From contig CM045729.1 of the NCBI GenBank assembly GCA_024760905.1, forward strand, positions 60,625,580 through 60,689,579: 64,000 bases of DNA. Reading direction: 5' to 3'. The notes below the pieces were generated by a model. The model made no database searches. It saw only the letters and a list, made by a program, of their open reading frames with translations, and had not been told where the DNA came from. The DNA is from Plotosus lineatus. Lineage: Eukaryota > Chordata > Actinopteri > Siluriformes > Plotosidae. Shown piece by piece: positions 44,731 to 55,952 of this stretch. Numbering within the stretch: position 1 is the stretch's first letter; each line of letters opens with the position of its first letter. Both the position numbers and the translations under genes were made by a program.

Positions 44731-45500
44731 ACCTCGGCTGCAGCACGTTTGGCCTGCCGGTACCCGTTTGTTGCCTCGGGAGTCCCACAAGCTAATAAGG
44801 CCCGATAGGCCCCCTTCTTCAGCTGAACGGCCCCCTTCACTGCAGGTGTCCACCACCGGGTTCGGGGATTACCGCCACGACAAGCACCGACGACCTTACG
44901 GCCACAGCTATGGGCTGCCGCCTCAGCAATGGAGGCACGAAACATGGCCCATTCGGATTCCATGTCCCCCGCCTCCTCCAGGACGTGGTTGTAGCTCTGC
45001 CGGAGGTGGGAGTTAAAGGCCTCTCGGACAGGGGACTCCGCCAAACGTTCCCAGCAGACCCTGATTACACGCTTGGGCCTGCCAGGTCTGGAAGGCAACC
45101 TCCCCCACCATCGAAGCCAACTCACCACCAGGTAGTGATCGGTAGACAGCTCAGCTCCTCTCTTCACCCGAGTGTCCAGAACATATGGTCGCAAGTCTGA
45201 TGACACGACTACAAAGTCAATCATCGAATTGCAACCTGGGATGTCCTGGTGCCAAGTGCACTTATGAGCACACTTATGTTCGAACATGGTGTTCATGATA
45301 GACAAACTATGACGAGCACAGAAGTCCAACAACGAAACACCATTCGGATTCAGACTGGAGAGGCCGTACCTACCAATCACACCCTTCCAGGTCACACTAT
45401 CATTGCCCACATGGGCATTGAAGTCTCCCAAGACAAAGCGTGAGTCTCCCGAGGGAGCGTTCTCCAACACCCCCCCCCCCCCCCCCAAAAAAGACTCCAA
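44730..45500 (-). pseudogene. LINE E1 endonuclease C-terminal half and linker
   Basis: The frame reads [20 protein letters not shown] (GDFN metal-site motif), [60 protein letters not shown] (S-x-DH catalytic end), then [20 protein letters not shown] and [14 protein letters not shown] linker. After about 44735 it fuses to RT sequence in another frame because of the internal deletion. Confidence 0.8.
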
Positions 45501-45593
45501 AAAGGGTGGGTACTCCAGACTGTCATTTAGTGCATAAGCACAAATAACAGTCAGGACCCGTCCCCCCGAAGACGGAGGGAAGATACCCTTTCG

Positions 45594-46130
45594 TCAACCG
45601 GGGAGAACCCCAACATTTGGGCACCGAGACAGGGGGGCAACAAGAATACCCACACCAGCTCGGCACCTCTCCCCATGAGCAACTCCAGAATAGAAGAAGG
45701 TCCAGCCTCTCTCGAGATGGATGGTTCCAGAGCCCAAGCTATGCGTTGAGGTGAGCCCGACTATATCTAGTCGGTATCTCTCCACCTCACGCACCAAATC
45801 GGGCTTCTTTCCCGCCAGAGAGGTGACATTCCATGTCCCGAGGGTCAGAGTAAGTAGCCGAGGATCGGTCCGACAGAACCCATGCCTTTGGCTGCCACCC
45901 CACTCACATTGCACTCGACCCCTAAAACTCCTCCCACGGGTGGTGGGTTCATGGGAGGGCGGACCCATGTCTCCTTTTTGGGCTATCCCCGGCCAGGCTC
46001 CATGGGCATAAGCCCGACCACCAGGCGCTTGCCTTCGAGACCCTCCCCCGGGCCTGGCTCCAGGAGGGAACCCCGGTGACCCGCGTCCGGGCAAGGGAAA
46101 CTGCTTAAATTGTTTCCTCTGAGATGGCAT
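45594..46130 (-). pseudogene. LINE E1 leader and endonuclease start
   Basis: A 178-codon frame: basic/Gly-Pro-rich leader (MPSQRKQFKQFPLPGRGSPG), then LTLTLGTWNVTSLAGKKPDL, VREVERYRLDIVGLTSTHSL, LERGWTFFYSGVAHGERC, RAGVGILVAPLSRCPNVGV. GTWNVTSL and the DIVGLTSTH stretch are the start of the APE endonuclease in this common fish LINE family. It shifts frame just before the C-terminal half. Confidence 0.8.
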
Positions 46131-46750
46131 AGGGGTCTTCTGAATCGCACTTTGTCTGGACCTTCACCCAGGACCTGTTTGCCTTTGGTGACCCTACCAG
46201 GGGCATTATGCCCCCGACAACATAGCTCCTAGGATCATTAGGTCACGCAAACCCCTCCACCACGATAAGGTGGCGATTCAGGGAGGGGGGTGGCGATTCA
46301 GGGAGGGGACGCAGACATATGCATTTTTATGTGAGGTTGTTTTGCGGCATTTTCCTTAACTTTTTCCCCTATTCTTTTTAATTTCCTTATTTCTAAATTC
46401 GATGAATATTTAATTAAAAATTGTTTTTTAAATGCGGTGCACTGAAGCCGCATGAATTGAAGCGCAAAGTAGCAAGGGATCCCTCTATTCTGCAGATATT
46501 ACCACTATGGATGTCGAAGAGGTGGGTACAGATGCTAAAATAGCCTGTTTGCGATCATAACCTGGTCCCAATTGGGAATGTCTTGTGAATTTTGAAACAA
46601 AAACAGCACTGTGAAGAATTGGAAAAATCAGTAAAATAATTATTCAATCAGTATCTTCAGTCACTAAACTTTAAAAAAAAATCTCTTACACTTTTCAAAC
46701 TTTTTCCCATTTTTTTTTTTTTTTTTTTAATCTATGATTTGTTTTTACAT

Positions 46751-47091
46751 GGGGCAGTGGTGGTCTAGTGGATAGGGAGCAGGATCGCTGATCCTAAGGT
46801 TGGGGGTTCGAGTCCCCACAAAGGTTGTCACTGTCCCCCCAGTGCAGCTAACTGGGTTATCAAAGGCGGGCCATGTCTCTCACTGTCTATGGTGAGAGGC
46901 ATGTAAAAGAACCATTGCTGACTTTCGTAAAGAGTAGGCTGCAAAGCCGTCAGCGTGTTTCTGTCCCTTGCTAAAGGGTTGTGACAGGAAGGGCATCCGA
47001 CGTAAAAAGCTATGCCAAATCAAATGTGCGAATAAAATGATTCGCTGTGGTTACTCTCGAGAAAAGGGAAAAAGCTGAAAAGAGAAGAAGA
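46751..47091 (+). repeat. tRNA-headed SINE (copy S5, complete, young)
   Basis: A perfect 15-bp target duplication, GATTTGTTTTTACAT, lies at 46736-46750 and 47092-47106. The 341-bp body has GGGGCAGTGGTGGTCTAGTG (A box), GGTTCGAGTCC (B box), the core, GACAGGAAGGGCATCCGACG, and a tail GGGAAAAAGCTGAAAAGAGA. It is the reference copy for the family in this window. Confidence 0.95.
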
Positions 47092-47106
47092 GATTTGTTT
47101 TTACAT

Positions 47107-48762
47107 ATGAACAGGATCCACGAACACGAAAGAGCACTCTTATACACACAGGTCCCAAAGTAATGTTGCAAAATCACTACCATTTTCCTTTATTTTTGTT
47201 TTCTTCCATTTCTAATTAATAATGAATTATATTTTGTTACAAAGCATCATGCAAACAAAGAATTATGCAAACACCACTCAGCATGTCTGTCTCCACTCTT
47301 ATTACACGACTCACTGATATCCCATGTCAAATTTACCACCTGCAATAGCACTTTTATTTCACAGGAAGTAAAATTCTGCCTATTTTTTGCTTTTGGCACT
47401 CCTATCTTCATGAATATTTGTTTGAGCACATGCCTTTGGTCCTTTTATGGGATTTAGGGGCATTTACTTTTGCTAAATAAAGCAACTGGCAAGCACTTTT
47501 AATTTAGGAAGACAACAGGTTTCACCAGTCTGAGAACATAGCTGTGAACAAATCTAAAACTCTAAGAAAGCATCATGAATCCAATGTGGACTTTTCTGAT
47601 GAATTTTTTCAAGAAAAAGTTTTAGATATCAATGAAATTGTTTTTAAAAAAAAATCCCCCACACCTGGTTTCAGAGAGCCTGCTTTTCTAGCAGTGCTTA
47701 GCAGGCTAAGAGCACCTGCATAAAAATTGTTGACTTTTCAATTTCACATACTAAATATGAAGCACAATTTTTTTTTTCTTTTTTGAAATAGACAAACTAG
47801 ATACCATTTGATGCTATACTGGCTATACCACCAATTCATGCTATCCTAGCTTTATAAGTATTTGGTCATAAATTTTGATTGTTCTTGTTAATCTCATCTC
47901 CAGCTAAATCAGATCTTGTTTCTCACCCAGTAAAGAATTTGTGCAATTCAGGAGCCAGTTTCCCTGGCCAAGAACCATTTCGTTGGCCCCTGTAAGAGAC
48001 ATTGACAGCCAGAAAAGTCCACTGAAAAACGCACAGAATAACCACGATAGTCTCGGCCACATTTCTCACATACAGTGTAAGCTGATTGTGGAAACCTGAG
48101 CATAATACTTCTAGCTTCTGACTTCTGACTTTTATGAAGTGTGGGGGGGGGGGGGGAGCAATGCATTACTCTTAGATCTTTGTTTAATTGCCGTCATACC
48201 TTTCATAACTGTCTGAAAGTCCTCAGAGTGTGGCTTCTGTAGTACAGAGAGTTCTGGCATCTTTAATGAATGTCCTATCACCTAGGCTCACCTCACCAAT
48301 TTGTGTGAGACAAATGAAGTTAATTTAAGAATGCAGTTAAAGTATTCATCTTTAGTGAGTTGATACAAAATGTGAGGAATGGGCAAAGTCCATGATTACT
48401 TTTATAGAATGTTGCTTGTCTCTTTTTAAAAAAAAAATCAAAGATTTCTGAGGTAAATAAATATTATATTCCCTAATTATTGAAGTCATTTCATTGTTTT
48501 CAAATGTTGACTGCAATTACAATACATTAATTAATAGACCTCGGTAAAGCGGAAGATGGTGAATGAATGAATAATTTGTCATATTTCATAATCAAATGAA
48601 TTCAAATATTTATTAGCCTATAATTTATCAAAATTTTAAAATGATTAGTTACTTACTTGCAATGTTTTCTATCGCTTTTACTTGGCTAGGTCTTATAATA
48701 ACAGGGATCTTTGTAAACATTTCAAACTAATTCTTACATAGAAAAGAAACAAGGAAACAAAG
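47107..48762. other. No recognised gene
   Basis: AT-rich unique-looking sequence with a G run near 48143. A short tail-like piece (GGTAAAGCGGAAGATGGTGA, then ATGA repeats) at 48543-48575 looks like the end of an old V-SINE or related repeat. Confidence 0.4.
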
Positions 48763-50085
48763 GCAGATCATCATCTGCTTCCGCTTCTTCCGGGGTCAGG
48801 TTGCGGGGGCAGCAACCTAACCAATGAGGTCCAGACGTCCCTCTCCCCAGCCACTTCCTCCATGTCTTCTGGGGGACATAGTCCCTCCAGTGTGTTCTAG
48901 GTCTACCCCAGGGTTGGACATGTCCGAAACACCACACCAGGGAGGCATTCTGACCAGATGCCCGAGCCACCTCAACTGGCCCCTTGCAATGCAGAGAAGC
49001 AGCGGTTCTACTCCGAGCTCTTCCCAGATGGTAGAGCTTCTCACTTTATCTCTAAGGGACAGCCCCACCACCTGGCGAAGGAAGCTCATTTCAGCCACTT
49101 GTATCCGCGATCTTGTTCTTTCAATCACTACTGAAGCTCGTGACCATAGGTGAGGGTTGGAATGTAGATTGACTGGTAAATTGAGTGCTTTACCTTACGG
49201 CTCAGCTCCCTCACTACAACAGACCCGTACAGGCTCCACTTTACAGCAGAGGCTGCAGAGATCTGTCTGTCAATATCCCGCTCCATCCTTCCCTCACTTG
49301 TGAACAAGACCCCAAAATACGTAAACTCCTCCGCTTGGGGCAGGACCTGATTCCTGACCCAGAGGGTGCATTCTACCTTTATCCGACTGAGAACCATGTC
49401 CTCGGACGTGGAGGTGCTGATTTTCATCTCGGCCGCTTCGCACTTGACTGTGAATCGCTCCAATGAGAGCTGGCGATCCTGGCTTGATGAGGCCAAAGGG
49501 ATAAGGTCTTCTGCAAAAAGCAGAGACGAGATCCGTTGGCCACCAAACCAGAACCCCTCAATGCCTCGGCTGCCCCTAGAAATTCTGTCCATAAAAATTA
49601 TGAAAATAATTGGTGACAAAGGACAGCCTTGGCGGTCTCCAACCCTCACCGGAAACTAATTCGACCAGTTGTTACCAATACTGACCAAACTCTGGCTCCG
49701 GTGATACAGCAATTGAATGGCCCGTAGCAACGAGTCCAGAGCACTCCCACAAGATAGCCCTAGGGACACATCAAAAGCTTTCTCCAAATCCACAAAACAC
49801 TTGTGGACTGATTGAGCACACTTTCATGCCTCCTCCAAGATCCCATGGAGCGTATAGAGTTGTTCAAGAGTGCCATGGCCAGGAACAAAACCACATTTTT
49901 CCTCCTGAATCCGAGGTTCGACTATCGGTCGGATTCTCCATTCCACTACCCTTGCATAGACTTTCCCAGATAGGCTGAGAAGTGCGATTCCCCGATAATT
50001 GGAACACACCCTCCGGTCCTCCTTTTTAAAAAAGGGGGACTACCACCCCGGTTTGCCAATCCAGAGGTACCAACCCCCAAGCTCG
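48763..50085 (-). mobile_element. APE-type LINE, copy E2 (5'-truncated)
   Basis: Same family as E1 and E3. From the 3' side it has a short GAT tail, the GRPRTHWRDY-like C-terminus, the RT, and stops inside the RT start at about VPLDWQTGVVVPLF (50030-50085). Frames are broken, with a small deletion near 49740. No clear target duplication was found. Confidence 0.85.
48800..50075 (-). pseudogene. LINE E2 reverse transcriptase
   Basis: Segments in order: VPLDWQTGVVVPLF, CSNYRGIALLSLSGKVYARV (49824-50009), EEKCGFVPGHGTLEQLYTLH, then after a gap the 173-codon frame 49128-49649: [40 protein letters not shown] (motif C reads FAED instead of F/YADD), VLPQAEEFTYFGVLFTSEGR, then MIERTRSRIQVAEMSFLRQV and LRWLGHLVRMPP in another frame. 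The altered catalytic Asp and stops make it inactive. Confidence 0.8.
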
Positions 50086-52251
50086 TGCATTCATTATAAG
50101 AAAAAAAATATTCACAATAACACTGTGGTACACTGAGCCCAACAGAACATAAAGGTCCAAGGAAGCTGGGTCAGAGGTGAAACTTAACTGAAAGAATCTT
50201 TGCAGGATGTACCCACACACCAACACTGAAGGGAAAACAGTAAACAGGATGTGTCCTAAAATAGGAACAGCGGTAGAAGTGTGTTGACTTGGCAAAATAG
50301 TTTTTCAATAGACCAACGGAAGTAGCGAGAACATGACTTCTCCACCTTGTGACCAACCAAGTAATGATTTATGGAAAAACACCAAAGATCTGACAAATGC
50401 TCCTTGAGGCTTTTTCAGCTACTCAGAAGCAATATTATTCTTTTCACTAAGGATCCTTCACCTAGGTGAAAACATTAAAACTGCATTCTTTGAATCCTTG
50501 GCCAATTCTATTACAATGCTTCTGTTGGCATTAAGGAGGCAAAATGATGTGACATATGGAACAATTCTTAATTAAAAATTTTGTTTTATATTATCCCACA
50601 GATGTACTGTATTGTTGAAATTAGTCTTATTTGTTAAAGCAGGTGGCCTACTCTCGATAAGTGTCAGTGGCCTTTACAAACATTACAGAAGAGATTTTCA
50701 TTATGCTGTGAATGTATTACAGAAGCTTTCCACTTTGCTAGATCTGCTGTCTAGCCTATGGTATAAAATGAGCATTGGTCACAAATTTTCAAATGTAAGC
50801 TACATAAAATGACCTCCTGACAAGTTAAAAACATGTGTTTTGTGACAAAGCAGTGGGTAGGCTGTTAAAAATTCCAAGGTCCGCTCCAATACTTTTACCC
50901 TTCTGTATAGCAGATATTTAAATCCTTTTAGAGAAAACAAAAATTCCTCAGTATGCATTCAAGCTGCAGGTCCAGCCCACAAAAGGCTATTTGGCCATTG
51001 TGTTCTGTGACAGATCACATTTGAGGTTATGAGGATTTTTGTTGTTGTTGTCACTTGGTTTCACAGACAGCTGGCAAACATGAACATTATCCAGCATTAG
51101 ACACCAATTGATCCAGGGTTGAAGTAAGTGTAGGAGGATTTAACACATTTTATCCGTGAATCTTTTTACAAGTTATTTGAATGGCACGTGGAAAAGCAGT
51201 CTCTTGTTCAAAGCCCTTTAGCTGAAGGACTAGGGCTGTTGCAATGCCACTCCACTTTCGAGAAGAAAAACAGTCACACTGCTTGTTTGCTTGCCAGTTC
51301 CTGAAGTTTGCATTTTAATTTGTGCCACTGTTGACTCACTCCCCCACTTGCTTTCCTTTTTAGCCTTTACTTCTAACTTGTCCCCCTCTCCATACTGCTG
51401 ACTGAAGCTGTTTATCAATAGAACCAACACTGCTGTGTAGAGGAAGAATATGTTTGATGTAAGCATTACCTCTATGACCCCTTACTCATTGGTCATGCTG
51501 AGACTTAGAGCCTCTTCCAGTGTCTTCTGAATCACCATAAAGGCTGATTGCCCCCCATTGTAAGAATGAAAGGTCTTCTCAGCCCTCTACCCCCTTCCCC
51601 TCTGTAATTGCCCCCCCCCCCCCCCCAGACTGTTGGACATCTTCCTTCCCCATCCCCCCTCTCTTTGTTGCTATCCCGTAAATTGAGCCTTCCCTTTGGA
51701 AGCACTAATTAAGAGTGTAATCTTCTCTTCCTTTGGAAAAACAAGAGCTGAAGGGTAATGTTTCCTTAGAATTTCCTTCAGTCTTATTATCCATGTGTCC
51801 AGTCGCGCTGAGGATAGCAATAATTTCTGACGTTAACAACTGCTTATAAAAGACAAACAATATAGTGAGTATTAAATGAACATCCACTGATGGGTGAAAA
51901 TCAAGGCATATGAGTAAGTTTCTTGTCTCAAAAATTATTAGAACTGTGTGCGCTGAAATGATTTAAAAAATACAAACCAAGTTCTTTATTTAGAACACAG
52001 ACCTGCAAAACATATAGACATAATTCAAATAAAAACTTTACACAGGAATGCTCCTTTGAAAAAGGAGGACAGATATTCCAATAAGAATTCTTACTAACAG
52101 GAATGACTCTCAGAAAGCAAATTACCTTGTACACCTACAGCTGTTTTTAATTTGCTTTTCAATACGTTGCAGAATACCCTAGAGACAGATCAGACGTAGC
52201 CCACAGTGTATTTAAAACACATGTGTGTATATGTATTTATATGTGTATATA
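50086..52251. other. No recognised gene
   Basis: This is unique-looking sequence. GC and pyrimidine-rich segments around 51300-51720, including a C run at 51609-51626, look unlike the AT-rich rest and might include conserved non-coding DNA, but nothing can be shown from one sequence. Confidence 0.4.
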
Positions 52252-52339
52252 TACAGTGGTACTGCACCTTAACATAGTCTCAGCAAATGAAAAATCCAGG
52301 TTATGAAAAACATTTTCTGAAATTTTTTGTCTCTGTATG

Positions 52340-53128
52340 CAGTGATACCTCAGCTCACGAACATAATTGGTTCCCAGAAAGTGTGTGTAAGGCGAAAAGT
52401 TCGTCTTCCGAACATTTATTTCCCATAAGAAACCATTAAAATGAGAATAATCCGTTCCCAGGTCCCCATAAAACATAATTTTCTACTAAATAAGCCTTAA
52501 AACTACACAAAAATATACCTTATTTTATGTATAATAAATGTGCTATTGTATTGTAATTAAAGAAATAAACTGTACTGTATAATAAAGTCGTTTTATTTAC
52601 CTTTGTGATGGTAGTTGATGGCTTGATGGAATGGAGTGGGAGGAGGAGGGAGGGAGGGAGTTACTATTTGGAAGGAGTGTTTGGAAACGCCTACTGTTTG
52701 GAAACACCCTTAGCCACACACGCACCCTTAATAGCTTCCTTGTTCTTAAGGATGGTAGCAATGGTAGACTTAGCGTACTGGTACTGGGACGCTAAGTCAC
52801 ACAAACGCACACCTCGTTCGTGTTTTTCAATGATCTCCGCCTGTGGTGGGGTCCTTTACGGTCCCATAATAGCAAAAGTACAGTCAATATGGTCCAAAAT
52901 GTCTATCAAACACAAACCACTTCCGCACTCAAAGAAAGGGGGTGACGAACTGTGACGCCATGAGCATGCGTCAGCTTCTCATTGCCGCCACCGTGGCGCT
53001 GTTCGACCGCGTGGTTTGGTTCGTCCGCCGAAAACTAGTTCGTCAGCAGAGACTATATGCTCGCAAATTTAATGTTCTTGAGGCGAAAAGTTCGTGATCT
53101 TAAGCGTTCGTCAGTGGAGGTTTTACTG
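52340..53128. mobile_element. Tigger-like element T2 nested in T1
   Basis: Left end CAGTGATACCTCAGCTCACG, right end reversed CAGTAAAACCTCCACTGACG. TA lies at 53129-53130; the left copy has become TG (52338-52339). Both arms carry GGCGAAAAGTTCGT. The uninterrupted target is seen at about 29917 in the other T1 copy. Confidence 0.8.
52691..52867 (-). pseudogene. Tigger transposase HTH remnant (in T2)
   Basis: A 58-codon piece with one internal stop at codon 4: MGP, then RTPPQAEIIEKHERGVRLCD, LASQYQYAKSTIATILKNKE, AIKGACVAKGVSKQ. E-I-I-E-x-x-E-x-G-V-R-L-x-D-L-A and KSTIxTILKNKEAIK are the psq/CENP-B-type HTH of Tigger transposases. The rest of the transposase is deleted. It belongs to a different Tigger subfamily from the W1 remnant. 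Confidence 0.7.
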
Positions 53129-53344
53129 TACGAAACAAGTTCTCCTTATGAAACGCGCCATTCATACATTAAAATGCGCCATTCAAACACGCCATTCAAA
53201 TGCGCCATTCACACATTCAAACGCGCCATTCAAACAATGCATGAGCTGCTCTCCCATCAATGACGTTCAAACATCCCGCCCCGCTGGCCTCCTATTGGCT
53301 AGGAGGGATGAGGCAGCTCCCTCCCTTTGGCTATTATGGAGTTT

Positions 53345-53545
53345 TTTATTATGGCTAATCATTACTACATTTTACTACATTATTACTGTATTAATGAGTA
53401 AGACTGTATAGAATGTGTTAAAGAAGCATATTTTAGTGCATGTAATATCATACAATGAGTTTAAAAACCGCATCAATAATTTGCGGATTTTTAGGATCTT
53501 TGGGACGGGGCAGAACACAACCACCGCGAATAACAATGGTCTTGT
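53345..53545 (+). mobile_element. Fragment related to Tigger derivative W1
   Basis: It matches the right end of W1 (25300-25450): CTGTATTAATGAGT, AAGAAGCATATTTTAG, then TTTGCGGATTTTTAGGATCT and ACCGCGAATAACAATGG. Left side and outermost end are missing. Confidence 0.6.
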
Positions 53546-53703
53546 GATTGTGTGTGTGTGTGATTTTATATAAAATCTCAGTTATGTATATTATACAAGT
53601 AAATTTGGCATAGGCTAGCATAGAGACAAGCTACTTCAATTTTAGTCGTTTTTCAACTTAAGTCGTCTCTCCTGGAACCAATTAACGACTTTGGGAGAGG
53701 TAT

Positions 53704-53706
<3 letters not shown>

Positions 53707-53755
<49 letters not shown>
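53707..53755. repeat. (TG)n microsatellite
   Basis: About 22 TG units. Confidence 0.95.
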
Positions 53756-53757
<2 letters not shown>

Positions 53758-53985
53758 ACATCACGCCCTCATTTGTCAAACTGCTTATTTCAGCCATAAC
53801 TGGGTGAAGGGAGGGTACACTCTGAACAGTTTGCCAGACCAGACTGCAGGTGCGTTTGGAGGTCAAACACCACACTCACACCTAGGGGCAATTTGAAACA
53901 ACCATTTAACCTAATGTGCATATTTTTGGACTGTGGGAGGAATGAGAGTATGTGGAGGAAATCTGCAGAAGCACAGTGGGAACAT

Positions 53986-55201
53986 ATGTGAGCCACTCCA
54001 CCGAAAGTAGGCTCTTGGGTCGAAAAATGAGCTTTTTACACAGTCCGATAGAGAAGGACCAAAGCTGCAAAAGGCAGCAAAAAGTTTGTCAATACCTTAA
54101 AAACTGACTGAGCTATGCCATTTCTTGTCAGCATTCAACTAAAAATTTCAAAAGGCGTTTTCGAGAAAAATGAGCACAAAGATTGCAATTCTTCCAAGCT
54201 CATTAGTCCTTAGCAAGCAAACATTTTTATGCACTTCAGCCATATAAACATTTAGAAAACATGTCTAGGAAGAGTTTTAGTAAGAGATGATAAGAGAAAT
54301 CATTCTCATTTTAATCTGACAGGCACTTTTTAAACCCATCGTGGTCACCGTGGTAAGCCCCAAAAATGAAAAAAAAAAAAAAAGAGTATTTTTTTTTCTC
54401 CCAATTTCTGTTTATTCCAATAAGATCTGTATGTATCTTTTTGACCATTATATAAAGGTTCAAATGATACTGATTTGAAAAAAACACTGTCAGGTTCAAA
54501 CAATCACACTGAAATTAAGAAAACTATACATAAGATAACCATATAACAAAACTCTCTGGCCTCTTTATACAAGTAAGCTTCATCAACTCTGCCCTCAGCA
54601 TTATCATCTTCATCTATATCCTGCTCAACAGATAAGATCACATCTTCACAACCACCACTCATCGCACTTTTATTAACAGATGCCTCTTCTTCATCAACAT
54701 CAAAATCTTCTTCAACACTGCTGGCATCATCATCATCAGTTTGTTTATATGTAAAAAGTATGAAACATTTAAGTATTTTTCAGGTCTTGACTAATTTTCG
54801 TACAAAACTTAACAACCCACGATCCAGCATGCCCAGTCCAGACAAGATTACACACAAATCAAATGATCAAGAAAATTCCATAATTGAATTTTGCATGCAG
54901 AGAAAAATACCAGTACTCATACAATACTCATATTAAGTTTCTAAAGTACATAATACTGAGCATATGGGATTTTCTTTGACTGAATTGCAATGGAATCATG
55001 TCTTTCGTAATATTCCAGCAGTTCCAGCACACACACACATACACACACACACACACACACAGACTGTAAGCAGTGGGTGACTGCTCATTTGTGCATCTTT
55101 CACACCATTTGCACTCATTTGTCCCACTTCCTTCATATATTTTCTTCCATTAAAATTGCACTAGTTCATCTGGATACTGCTCATTTAACTGTTTGCACAC
55201 T

Positions 55202-55257
<56 letters not shown>

Positions 55258-55952
55258 AATCCTCTTAAAAGCCGAATTCTAGTGTCAAATTTAACATCTA
55301 ATGCTGCTAGACATCACAGATGACATTTCACTCTCCTTTTCCAGAAATGATGTGTATTCACAATCTTATAAATAAACTTACTTACTGTTATTGAAGAGAA
55401 AGTCAGAGATAAGTTCCGCGTACGGTACACTAGAGTCAGGAAGTAAACCAGAAGTGAACATGTGAGGGGCACTGAGCATGTGCAAGCTCGATCTGATCAA
55501 TCAGTGTGCTCGTTTCAGATCTTCCTTACCAACTAGCCTGCGTTGCTTACATTCATATCGTCTTTATAACCTTTTATTTTATTCACTGAAACGGCATTTT
55601 GATATCAAAACAGTATCCAAAATGGAGAGACGACTTCACAGCCGTTCTTCTGGTGTATGGATTATAGTGTGTCTTGTACCGAACTCGGTGAATAATTACA
55701 ACGAAAACCAGCAAGTTTGCTACTGTTTTTATCTAGTTTTATGAGGGTACTCGTCAGAAAAATGGAAATAAGACATTTTTCGTGAGTTTTAGTCGATTTC
55801 ACTTGAGCAAGTGATAGTTGAATACTTGTTTTAATAGTTTATGCAAAAATTTCGATTAAAAAAAAAAAAAAATTACCATTTTTACTTTTTTGGCCATTTT
55901 CTCGAAAGTGGTCCGTGCGACAAGCACCTACACTCGGTGGAGCGCCTCACAT
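53986..55952. mobile_element. DNA transposon with about 30-bp inverted repeats and AT target duplication
   Basis: Left end ATGTGAGCCACTCCACCGA, right end reversed ATGTGAGGCGCTCCACCGA, both continuing with similar GTAGG and CTTG motifs. AT lies at 53984-53985 and 55953-55954. The target is a V-SINE, so the borders are clear. The superfamily is not certain; a 2-bp AT target would suit ISL2EU-type elements. It contains CA (55030-55060) and GT/GA (55202-55257) microsatellites. Confidence 0.65.
54504..54779 (-). CDS. Acidic open frame inside the 54-56 kb element (unknown function)
   Basis: This open stretch of 91 codons without a start Met reads YKQTDDDDASSVEEDFDVDE, EEASVNKSAMSGGCEDVILS, VEQDIDEDDNAEGRVDEAYL, then a hydrophobic end before the stop. 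It is strongly acidic and unlike the AT-rich surroundings, so it may be the last coding exon or a remnant of the element's own gene. I recognise no domain. A chance frame from a CATCAT/CTTC-rich strand is the alternative. Confidence 0.3.
   Translation of the reverse strand, partial: KILKCFILFTYKQTDDDDASSVEEDFDVDEEEASVNKSAMSGGCEDVILSVEQDIDEDDNAEGRVDEAYLYKEAREFCYMVILCIVFLISV

Larger units (their letters stand above)
43636..46308 (-). mobile_element. APE-type LINE, copy E1 (both ends present, internal deletion)
   Basis: An 8-bp duplication, ACGCAGAC, lies at 43628-43635 and 46309-46316. The 3' end is a (GAT)n tail (43636-43666 on plus as CAT). The 5' end carries CCCTCCCTGAATCGCCACC, present twice in tandem. 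Compared with copies at 48.8 and 59.9 kb, the pre-RT and RT start are deleted near 44720-44740. Frames are broken. Confidence 0.85.
43412..46485. mobile_element. Miniature DNA element YU, copy 2, split by a LINE
   Basis: TA lies at 43410-43411 and 46486-46487. Left end CAGGGATGCCTCATTTTCCG; right end reversed starts with GAGGGATCCCTTGCTACTTT. Without the LINE it is about 0.4 kb. It lacks elements V and Tc1 at the positions where copy 1 has them. Confidence 0.65.
52254..53340. mobile_element. Tigger-like element T1, second copy, split by another element
   Basis: TA lies at 52252-52253; left end CAGTGGTACTGCACCTTAAC. It matches 29834-30060 before and after an insertion at 52340-53128 (GTCTCTGTAT | CGAAACAAGTTCTCC). 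The right half is missing beyond GGCTATTATGGAG. A local expansion of GCGCCATTCAAAC-type units lies at 53150-53250. Confidence 0.75.

Noticed and set aside
46751..46825. tRNA gene (A and B boxes present)
   Set aside because: It is the head of a SINE with target duplications and several copies; the cloverleaf is not kept and the sequence continues into the SINE core.
51300..51720. Conserved non-coding element or exon in a GC/pyrimidine-rich block
   Set aside because: Base composition alone is not evidence; a cross-species alignment would be needed.
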